Below, in pieces: positions 1 through 5,182 of a stretch of 7,607 nt of DNA. Position 1 is the stretch's first letter. Every line of letters starts with the position of its first letter. Origin of the DNA: Lachnospiraceae bacterium (GTDB lineage Bacteria; Bacillota; Clostridia; Lachnospirales; Lachnospiraceae); contig DNJW01000327.1 in NCBI GenBank assembly GCA_003488965.1, forward strand, positions 1 to 7,607, written 5' to 3'. Below the pieces are notes generated by a model that ran no database searches, had not been told where the DNA came from, and was given only the letters and a program-made list of their open reading frames with translations. The translations under genes and the position numbers were made by a program.

Positions 1-444
1 TAATGTATTCACCAAAGCTCCGGAAGCACATGCCAAGGGAAGAGCCACTGTCCTTCTTGCCTTTGTATTTTTCAAAAGTTTCTCAATGCCGGTAAACACA
101 TAATAAGGCACTACTCCTACCAGTATTCTCGGCACCAGTGCAATCACTACGCTCCACCCGTTTCCTCCCACATCTCCCAGCTGGTAAAAGGGTGAGAAAG
201 CAAACGATAAGAGGCTTGGCTCCAATGTATTTTTAATCAGACTGGTGATGCCAAACGTAGCTCCCAGCACCGCACCTTTTTTCGGACCAAGCACGATAGA
301 ACCCACAATGACCGGCACATGAAGCAATGTTGCCTTGATGACAATGAGGTTAATATAACCTACATTGGGAATGAAAGTCATAACCGCAATAATCGCCATA
401 AAAAGCCCGGTCATAACCATAGATAAGGTTTTTTTGTTATTCAT
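1..444 (-). CDS. ECF transporter S component (substrate-binding membrane subunit), 3' end cut by window
   Basis: The first 148 codons are visible; the C-terminus runs off the left edge. The product starts MNNKKTLSMVMTG and is very hydrophobic, with membrane segments at about residues 8-25, 32-50, 57-70 and 92-115. The stretch HVPVIVGSIVLGPKKGAVLG (residues 43-62) is the hallmark of ECF-family S components (PF12822-like), which bind a vitamin or similar micronutrient in the membrane and dock onto a shared energizing module (EcfA, EcfA' and EcfT). The substrate cannot be read from this fragment. It resembles the group that includes pantothenate- and folate-type subunits, but I do not assign one. 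ATG at 444 is chosen because a perfect AGGAGGA lies 6 nt upstream. A terminator separates it from the upstream tRNA, so it should have its own promoter in the short gap. I could not identify that promoter with confidence. Confidence 0.85.
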   Translation of the reverse strand, partial: MNNKKTLSMVMTGLFMAIIAVMTFIPNVGYINLIVIKATLLHVPVIVGSIVLGPKKGAVLGATFGITSLIKNTLEPSLLSFAFSPFYQLGDVGGNGWSVVIALVPRILVGVVPYYVFTGIEKLLKNTKARRTVALPLACASGALVNTL

Positions 445-450
445 TTCTTT

Positions 451-457
451 TCCTCCT
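451..457 (-). promoter_or_regulatory. Ribosome binding site of the ECF S-component gene
   Basis: AGGAGGA on the minus strand, 6 nt before the ATG at 444. It is a full anti-16S match and fixes the start of this gene. The remaining leader (about 458-514) is AT-rich. It shows no recognisable riboswitch fold and only weak promoter-like hexamers. Confidence 0.85.
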
Positions 458-514
458 GTTATCATTCTCTTTATGCAGAGATACAATACGATAAGAAAAT
501 AGCATATTTACGTA

Positions 515-544
515 AAAAGAGTCCATCCAACGATGAACTCTTTT
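515..544 (-). terminator. Intrinsic terminator after tRNA-Gly
   Basis: On the minus strand a 12-bp stem (AAAAGAGTTCAT paired with ATGGACTCTTTT, including G-T pairs) closes a 6-nt loop and runs straight into a U tract (complement of the A run 514-518). It begins 10 nt after the tRNA discriminator base, so it should end the HPr-tRNA transcript. The A/T symmetry of the stem flanks means it could also work in the opposite direction, but no plus-strand gene reads into it. Confidence 0.8.
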
Positions 545-554
545 ATGTTTTTCA

Positions 555-625
555 AGCAGATAATGGGAGTCGAACCCACCCCCTCAGCTTGGGAAGCTGA
601 TGTACTACCGATATACTATATCTGC
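555..625 (-). tRNA. tRNA-Gly, anticodon CCC
   Basis: A 71-nt cloverleaf. The 7-bp acceptor stem is GCAGATA with TATCTGC and the discriminator is U, as usual for tRNA-Gly. The D arm has a GG in its loop. The anticodon stem is TCAGC/GCTGA around the loop TTCCCAA (anticodon CCC, reading GGG). There is a 4-nt G-only variable loop and a T arm with loop TTCGACT and a G-U first pair. CCA is not encoded; the genome sequence after the discriminator is TGAAA. The 5' end lies only 6 nt after the stop codon of the HPr-like gene and a terminator follows, so it is probably processed from a shared precursor. The D-loop position equivalent to 15 is U rather than a purine, which is atypical. Confidence 0.93.
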
Positions 626-631
626 ATACTG

Positions 632-871
632 TTACTCTTCAACAATAAAAGACTGCAAGGCAGCTAAAATCTCTTCCATCTGTTCATTAGTTTCCAGAAT
701 ACGCAATTCCAATGTCTTGGATAAATCCATGCTGAAAATCCCCATTACAGATTTCGCATCTACCACGTATCTGCCGGAAGCCAAATCAAAATATCCGTTA
801 AACTGTGCCATAATACTGACAAATTCCTTTACGTCTTCAATGGTCTCCAGCTTAATTATAATGCTTCTCAT
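632..871 (-). CDS. HPr-like protein lacking the PTS histidine site
   Basis: A 79-residue protein of HPr-fold size (HPr is normally 85-90 residues). Residues 38-49, DAKSVMGIFSMD, match the HPr segment around regulatory Ser46 (typical AKSIMGVMSLG), so Ser41 here is the likely equivalent. The N-terminal LHARP segment with the phosphorylatable His15 is absent: the corresponding stretch reads ETIEDVKEFVSI and the whole protein has no histidine. It therefore cannot carry phosphate in the phosphotransferase system in the usual way. A Crh-like regulatory role or a structural paralogue is more likely, but this is inference. ATG at 871 has an upstream GGAAGAGG with 8-nt spacing. The gene has its own promoter and is followed after 6 nt by tRNA-Gly. 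Confidence 0.8.
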   Translation of the reverse strand: MRSIIIKLETIEDVKEFVSIMAQFNGYFDLASGRYVVDAKSVMGIFSMDLSKTLELRILETNEQMEEILAALQSFIVEE

Positions 872-879
872 CCAAGCAA

Positions 880-887
880 CCTCTTCC
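880..887 (-). promoter_or_regulatory. Ribosome binding site of the HPr-like gene
   Basis: GGAAGAGG on the minus strand, 8 nt before ATG 871. It is a moderate rather than perfect match to the anti-Shine-Dalgarno sequence and supports the chosen start. Confidence 0.6.
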
Positions 888-910
888 TTCTTGTTTTGAT
901 GACATAGGTT

Positions 911-939
911 ATTATACTATCATAAACCGGATTTGTACA
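911..939 (-). promoter_or_regulatory. Sigma-A type promoter for the HPr-like gene and tRNA-Gly
   Basis: Minus strand: -35 TGTACA (934-939), a 17-nt spacer, and a consensus -10 TATAAT (911-916). Transcription would start near 903-905, giving a leader of about 30 nt before ATG 871. The -35 box is a 4/6 match and itself palindromic. It sits in an imperfect inverted repeat (TTGGTAC then GTACAA) that might be an operator. The rest of the gap up to tcdA (940-997) is AT-rich and holds no convincing terminator, so some read-through from tcdA is possible. Confidence 0.75.
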
Positions 940-997
940 GTACCAATTTAAATTTCGTCAATTTTTACAAAAATATGCAAACTTAATTTTATTTTCT

Positions 998-1732
998 TTA
1001 CTTAATAATATCCTTTACAATTTCCCCCGCCATAATCAGCCCTGCCACCGAAGGCACAAACACTACACTTCCGGGAACGGCACGCCTGGAACTGCCTTTT
1101 TCCTCTTTCTTTGTTACTTCCGGGCAAAGCGGTTCCTCCTTGGAATACACCACTTTCAGGCTTTCTATTCCTCTTTTCCTTAATTCCCTGCGCATCACTT
1201 TTGCCAGCGGGCAGACGGAAGTTTCATAAATATCGGCTACCTCCAGCATTGTGGGGTTTAATTTGTTTCCGGTGCCCATGCTGCTTATAATAGGCACCCC
1301 GTATTCCTTTGCCTGCATAGCCAGTTCTATTTTAGCCGTTACCGTATCCACTGCGTCTGCAATATAGGAATAGCTGCTAAAATGAAACAAATCCTTATTC
1401 TCCGGAAGAAAAAAACAATGAAAAACATTAACTGCCGCAGAAGGATTAATTTCCAGAATTCTTTCCTTCATTACATCTGTTTTGTATCTGCCCACAGCAC
1501 CGGAAAGCGCGATAATCTGGCGGTTTATATTGCTTTTTTCTACCTTGTCGCTGTCAATCAGGTCAATGGCGCCGACGCCGCTGCGCGCCAGCGCCTCTGC
1601 CACATACCCCCCGACTCCTCCGATACCGAATACGGCGACTCTCGCATTCCGCAGACAGTCCATTTTTTCTTTGCCCAACAGCATTTCCGTCCGTATAAAA
1701 CGTTCTTCCTCATCACCTGTTCTCATTGACAT
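998..1732 (-). CDS. tcdA: tRNA threonylcarbamoyladenosine dehydratase (TcdA/CsdL, ThiF/MoeB superfamily)
   Basis: 244 residues from ATG 1732, a normal length for the family. TcdA uses ATP to cyclise the t6A base at position 37 of ANN-decoding tRNAs to ct6A in the cytoplasm. Visible features are the N-terminal FIRTEMLLGKE (residues 12-22), the nucleotide-binding glycine loop GIGGVGG (36-42), the E1-like KSNINRQ (66-72), DAVDT (127-131), SMGTGNKLNP (151-160) and the TcdA-typical SVCPLAKVMRRELRKRGI (172-189). The C-terminus ends in an alanine/glycine-rich helix. The start is ambiguous: an in-frame TTG exists at 1753 and another ATG at 1726. I prefer 1732, with CAGGG 9 nt upstream. The gene overlaps the end of the upstream lipoprotein gene by about 20 nt, which suggests translational coupling and co-transcription despite the unrelated function. 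Confidence 0.92.
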   Translation of the reverse strand: MSMRTGDEEERFIRTEMLLGKEKMDCLRNARVAVFGIGGVGGYVAEALARSGVGAIDLIDSDKVEKSNINRQIIALSGAVGRYKTDVMKERILEINPSAAVNVFHCFFLPENKDLFHFSSYSYIADAVDTVTAKIELAMQAKEYGVPIISSMGTGNKLNPTMLEVADIYETSVCPLAKVMRRELRKRGIESLKVVYSKEEPLCPEVTKKEEKGSSRRAVPGSVVFVPSVAGLIMAGEIVKDIIK

Positions 1733-3944
1733 AAATCTGTACCCTGTTTTCAATAATATCCGCTACTTCTTCCGCCCTTTTCTGTCCCTCAAAATAAGGC
1801 GCCGCCTCTTCTGCCACAATGTCAAACAGCTCCTGATTTCCTGAATACAGCCGGTCTACCGATTCTATAAAACGGAACACCGTATCTACTTCCTCCTGCG
1901 TCATCGGCGTAATCGGAATTTCTTCCCCTCCTATATAATAGGTGTCGTCATATTCAACTATGTTGCCGTTTTCATCCTCATAAGAAGGTCTTTTTTTTGC
2001 TTCCTGGGCTAACTTCTCCGCATGCTTTATGCTCACAGGCAATCCGTAATTCATCGCTCCCTGATATTCATCCGTCAGAAAATAACGCATAAACTGCCAT
2101 GCACCGTCTTTATTTCCCGATTTGGCAGACATGGCGATTTCCAGTTCCGAATTGATAACCGAACCTTTTCCTTCCCCGGAAGGAAAGCCAATCAAAGTAA
2201 TATCCTCCCCGAAGGTTCCTTTTTTCGTATAATTATAACTGGAAAAGCTGTCCAAAGTCATCTGACTTAGCAATACCGTTCCGTTTCTGAACCAGCTGTT
2301 CCATTCCCCTCTGGACTCGTCATAATAATCCTCAGGTAAAGTTTCGGGAAAACTTTTTATAAATTCAAGCAAAGAAAGAAAATCTTCCGAATTAAAACTG
2401 CATTTGCCGCTCTCCCAGTCAATAAACTGGTCTCCCGACATCCGCATGCTGTAATAGAGCATTTCTCCTCTGGTCATTTCGGAAAAAACTTCCATTCCTT
2501 CCGGCTTGGATGCCATTACTGCTTTTAAGTCCTGAATGGTCCAGTTTTCCCTGTCACCTACGTCTGCAGTTTTTCCCGCTACTGTATTAATAACAAATCT
2601 GGGAGCAAGGCGGTATAATTTCCCGTTATTTTCAAAAGCTTTCATAATGTTCGGGAAATAATCCTCCTTGTTCAACTCTTCATCTTTATCAATATATGGG
2701 TATAAATCTTCAAACAGTCCTTTTGACGCATAACTCTCTATCGGCATTTCGTAATCCAGCAGGAGAATATCCGGCATTTTTCCGGAAGCAATGTCCGTAT
2801 TCAGTCTGGTAATCCCTATGGTACCATCCTCATCCGTATTATACCGGGCATATTCTGTAATCTGTATTCTGTAATCTGGATTCGTTTTATTGAATTCCAC
2901 CACATGCTTTCTGACATCCCAGTTCAGGTAATTGCATGCCAATGTAAGCACTGTCTTATCCGCCACATCCTTAGGGTCCACTTTGGTGAACTTCATAATG
3001 ACCTCTTCCCCTGTCATCTCATCATCCATCATTCCATAGAATTCTTCTTCGCTGACCGCATATAACTCATAAATATAAGTAGTGCTTAAATCAGAATCAA
3101 TAAAATCCATGCGCTTTTTTATTTCTTCGTCTCCCAGATTATAAGAATATACCCCGCCGTTTCCCACCAGAAGAAAATCACAGTCCGCCCCCGCATACAG
3201 ACTGTAATTGCCGGACCCTCCTGGAATTACGTACTCTCCGGAATATTCACCCGTATTCACATCCAGTTTACGCAGAACAGACTGGCTTGTCGTATCGTTA
3301 TAGGTCCCCACAACAACCGTCCCATCCTGCAGGAAATATGTCCCCCCGTCCAAATCTTCGGAAGGAGTCACATGTCCGGCCGGATTCCCGTCGGTATCAT
3401 AAAAAGAAATCCCGCCCTGATCCGCTACTCCAATCCTGCCGTCCGGAAGAAGATGCATCCATTGTACCCAATAATCCTGATCCTCACTGTTTAACGGCAG
3501 CTTCCAGACTTCCTTTCCCCCGCTGTCCATTTTTACCAGATAATAATCGTCCCTGTAATAAACTTCCTCCCCTGCCCCTTCCTCCAGATACTCGTCATAG
3601 ACCGCATAGTAATTCCCCTCCTCATCGGAATTCCAATAAGAAAAATAGCTGTCCCGCTTCATATCTATCGTAAAGGATTTTGCATCCGAACCGTCCATTT
3701 TACTGTTCATCACAACGACCTGACTGCCTTCTTCCAGCCAGCAAGTACTGAAAAAATACATTCTCCCGTCTTTCATATAAAAATCATTGACACGGCTCGT
3801 TTCTTCCTTTTCAATAGGAACCTCTTCCGCCTTGTACACATATTCCTTAGAAGATGCTGTACTGCCTCCGTTTCCTTTTCCCCCGCAGGCCGCCAGCATC
3901 AAAACAATGCATCCTGTCAAAACACAAAAAAACAGTTTCTTCAT
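1713..3944 (-). CDS. Extracellular solute-binding lipoprotein (sugar ABC importer type) with an N-terminal beta-rich, propeller-like extension
   Basis: 743 residues. A lipoprotein signal (MKK, hydrophobic core, LAAC with Cys20) predicts anchoring on the outer face of the membrane. Residues about 45-325 consist of short repeated beta-type units with aromatic residues and turns such as KDGRMYFF, PDGRIGVAD, TDGNPAGHV and QDGTVVVG, which suggests a beta-propeller-like domain. Residues about 329-743 form a family 1 solute-binding domain: TVLTLACNYLNWDVRKHVVEF at the start, SGKMPDILLLD (387-397), NKDGAWQFMRYFLT (611-624) and the usual ending GQKRAEEVADIIENRVQIYVNE (720-741). Ordinary sugar-binding proteins are about 400-450 residues, so the extension is extra. 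An in-frame ATG at 4049 would add 35 residues, but it would bury the signal peptide, so 3944 is chosen. The ribosome binding site is weak (GGGG, 7-nt spacing). The ligand is probably a carbohydrate given the permease upstream, but is unproven. Confidence 0.88.
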   Translation of the reverse strand: MKKLFFCVLTGCIVLMLAACGGKGNGGSTASSKEYVYKAEEVPIEKEETSRVNDFYMKDGRMYFFSTCWLEEGSQVVVMNSKMDGSDAKSFTIDMKRDSYFSYWNSDEEGNYYAVYDEYLEEGAGEEVYYRDDYYLVKMDSGGKEVWKLPLNSEDQDYWVQWMHLLPDGRIGVADQGGISFYDTDGNPAGHVTPSEDLDGGTYFLQDGTVVVGTYNDTTSQSVLRKLDVNTGEYSGEYVIPGGSGNYSLYAGADCDFLLVGNGGVYSYNLGDEEIKKRMDFIDSDLSTTYIYELYAVSEEEFYGMMDDEMTGEEVIMKFTKVDPKDVADKTVLTLACNYLNWDVRKHVVEFNKTNPDYRIQITEYARYNTDEDGTIGITRLNTDIASGKMPDILLLDYEMPIESYASKGLFEDLYPYIDKDEELNKEDYFPNIMKAFENNGKLYRLAPRFVINTVAGKTADVGDRENWTIQDLKAVMASKPEGMEVFSEMTRGEMLYYSMRMSGDQFIDWESGKCSFNSEDFLSLLEFIKSFPETLPEDYYDESRGEWNSWFRNGTVLLSQMTLDSFSSYNYTKKGTFGEDITLIGFPSGEGKGSVINSELEIAMSAKSGNKDGAWQFMRYFLTDEYQGAMNYGLPVSIKHAEKLAQEAKKRPSYEDENGNIVEYDDTYYIGGEEIPITPMTQEEVDTVFRFIESVDRLYSGNQELFDIVAEEAAPYFEGQKRAEEVADIIENRVQIYVNENR

Positions 3945-3958
3945 AATTATACCCCATG

Positions 3959-3972
3959 TCCGCCTCAGCGGA
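3959..3972 (-). repeat. Small GC-rich hairpin before the lipoprotein ribosome binding site
   Basis: The minus strand reads TCCGC TGAG GCGGA, a 5-bp stem with a 4-nt loop, ending just upstream of the GGGG ribosome binding site (3952-3955). No U tract follows, so it is not a terminator. It could protect or tune the downstream message. Confidence 0.4.
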
Positions 3973-3985
3973 ATCAAAATCAATA

Positions 3986-4008
3986 GTTGAAAACGCTTTT
4001 CTTTCAAC
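3986..4008. repeat. Inverted repeat containing a cre-like site
   Basis: GTTGAAA and TTTCAAC are exact inverted copies separated by 9 nt. Within them, TGAAAACGCTTTTC (3988-4001, plus strand) matches 12 of 14 positions of the catabolite-responsive element consensus TGWAARCGYTWNCW. The minus-strand reading also gives 12 of 14, with only the first two bases off. It could be a CcpA/LacI-family operator or an RNA hairpin. It lies about 40-60 nt upstream of the lipoprotein start. Confidence 0.45.
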
Positions 4009-4033
4009 CTTACCCCCATATATTCACCAGACC

Positions 4034-5125
4034 TTAAAAATATTTCCATTTACTCTTTTCCTTATGAAATTTATCCAATACCTTGTCTTTGCATCCAATA
4101 AAAACATTTCCCACATCCCTCCATGTCCACTGTTTCCTTTTCCATGAAAGAACCAGAAATGTAACAACTATAAGGAAAGGAACGAGCAAAAACAATATCT
4201 GCAGCACCAAGACGATGGCCAGCACATCCTCCCACCCTCTGGCTACATTTTCCCAATAAGGGTACTGTATTGCCCTGGCATTCATGGAACGCGTACCAAA
4301 TTCTGCAATCACAGTGAGCAGCCCCTCCAAACCGAAACGGGCAGAATTTTCCACTACCCACATATGCTTTTCATCAATGCCTAATTTCTCTTTCATATTG
4401 TTGTATGCAAAATTCTTTACCGGATTCGGCATGACTACCTCATAGCTGCTGATTCCCTGGGTCGTGCCGAATTCCTCCAGTGTTTCGCAAGAGACATACA
4501 CCACCGTTTTATCCAGTCCGGCTGCCTCGTTAAAACGTCCGTCTTCCCGTTTAATTACTCCTGCTATATAATGAGGCACTCCTCCAATCGTCACTTGCAT
4601 TCCTACCACATCATTAGAGCCAAAAAGCTGCCATGCCGCATCCTCATCCACAATCACTTTATCATACATCAGGTCATTCCCTGAAAAATAGGAACCTGCC
4701 AGCAGCTGCACCGGATGAAAAAGGAAAAAATCTCCTCCTATTCCTACCGCCGAGGCATCAGACAAGGAAGTCTTCCCGGAAGACAGGGTGATTGTTCCGG
4801 ATGCACTGTAAGCATCTGCCCACAATCTTGCATTTTCATTAGGAGCCGTAATGGAAGACTCCAGAAGAACCTTATCCAGCTCATGTTCAAAGGTTCTGAT
4901 TTTATTCTTATCAATTTCTGTGCTTTCTGTGAAAAAACAGCTTATCTGGGCGGAGTCGTTCTCCTCCGACCAGCGCTTTGCCGCATTTTGGTCCAGCAAT
5001 CCATTTTTTTTCACTGTAGCAAAAACCGTCAGCCCTCCCCAAGCCAGCAGACAAAGCAAAACTATGGCAGATGAAACAATCTGCTTCCATGAAAGACTTT
5101 TTATAAAAATAATAATTTTATTCAT
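4034..5125 (-). CDS. MacB-like periplasmic-core-domain membrane protein with only two transmembrane helices
   Basis: 363 residues. There is one N-terminal membrane helix (about 17-37), a large extracytoplasmic region (about 38-298), one C-terminal helix (about 301-327), and a basic cytoplasmic tail ending KSKWKYF. The core resembles the MacB periplasmic core domain: GIGGDFFLFHPVQLLAGSYF (128-147), then VIVDEDAAWQLFGSNDVVGM (157-176) and VTIGGVPHYIAGVI (178-191). Full MacB/FtsX-type permeases have four helices, with three after the core domain. Here only one follows and the open reading frame closes normally, so this is a two-helix variant rather than a visible frameshift. It sits directly after the membrane fusion protein gene, as in MacA-MacB or YknX-YknZ pairs, which supports a working partnership. 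No ATPase gene is adjacent. The ribosome binding site is weak (GGA, 8-nt spacing). Confidence 0.75.
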   Translation of the reverse strand: MNKIIIFIKSLSWKQIVSSAIVLLCLLAWGGLTVFATVKKNGLLDQNAAKRWSEENDSAQISCFFTESTEIDKNKIRTFEHELDKVLLESSITAPNENARLWADAYSASGTITLSSGKTSLSDASAVGIGGDFFLFHPVQLLAGSYFSGNDLMYDKVIVDEDAAWQLFGSNDVVGMQVTIGGVPHYIAGVIKREDGRFNEAAGLDKTVVYVSCETLEEFGTTQGISSYEVVMPNPVKNFAYNNMKEKLGIDEKHMWVVENSARFGLEGLLTVIAEFGTRSMNARAIQYPYWENVARGWEDVLAIVLVLQILFLLVPFLIVVTFLVLSWKRKQWTWRDVGNVFIGCKDKVLDKFHKEKSKWKYF

Positions 5126-5182
5126 AGTCTTTTTCCATTTATTCCTTCCGTTTCCTTCCAGTCTTCCATTCCCTTATATCCT
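5126..5182 (-). other. Intercistronic GGAA-rich leader
   Basis: The 57-nt gap is strongly purine-biased on the transcribed strand and contains seven GGAA tetramers (complements at 5133, 5142, 5146, 5152, 5156, 5164 and 5169) plus one further GGA at 5179-5181. It includes no terminator and no recognisable promoter. Multiple GGA motifs can act as ribosome standby sites or as CsrA-type binding sites; neither is shown. Confidence 0.5.

Larger units (their letters stand above)
3945..4033 (-). promoter_or_regulatory. Intercistronic region with possible internal promoter ahead of the lipoprotein gene
   Basis: An 89-nt gap, wider than expected inside a tight operon. It holds, in transcription order, a 7-bp inverted repeat with a cre-like centre and a 5-bp GC hairpin close to the ribosome binding site. 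A weak candidate promoter spans them: TTGAAA (4002-4007), 16-nt spacer, TATTGA (3980-3985). The -35 is good but the -10 poor. Such elements could raise lipoprotein output relative to the membrane subunits, as is common for binding proteins. Confidence 0.3.

Noticed and set aside
445..514. Possible promoter or riboswitch before the ECF S-component gene
   Set aside because: Hexamers such as TTTACG with TATCGT at 17-nt spacing are weak matches, and the 70-nt leader shows no stable fold or known riboswitch core.
940..997. Terminator after tcdA
   Set aside because: Only a short A/T-only inverted repeat (TTTTTGTAAAAA) is present, without a stable stem or proper U tract placement.
3949..3954. A consensus TATAAT on the minus strand just before the lipoprotein start
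   Set aside because: It lies about 4 nt from the ATG, so transcription would begin inside the coding region, and no -35 box is found 16-18 nt upstream.
3945..4049. N-terminal extension of the lipoprotein from the in-frame ATG at 4049
   Set aside because: It would place 35 residues before a clear lipoprotein signal peptide and overlap the end of the MacB-like gene; the signal peptide starts at 3944.
4071..4361. Minus-strand open frame of 96 codons in another frame
   Set aside because: It is contained within the MacB-like gene, whose frame is supported by domain signatures and membrane helices.
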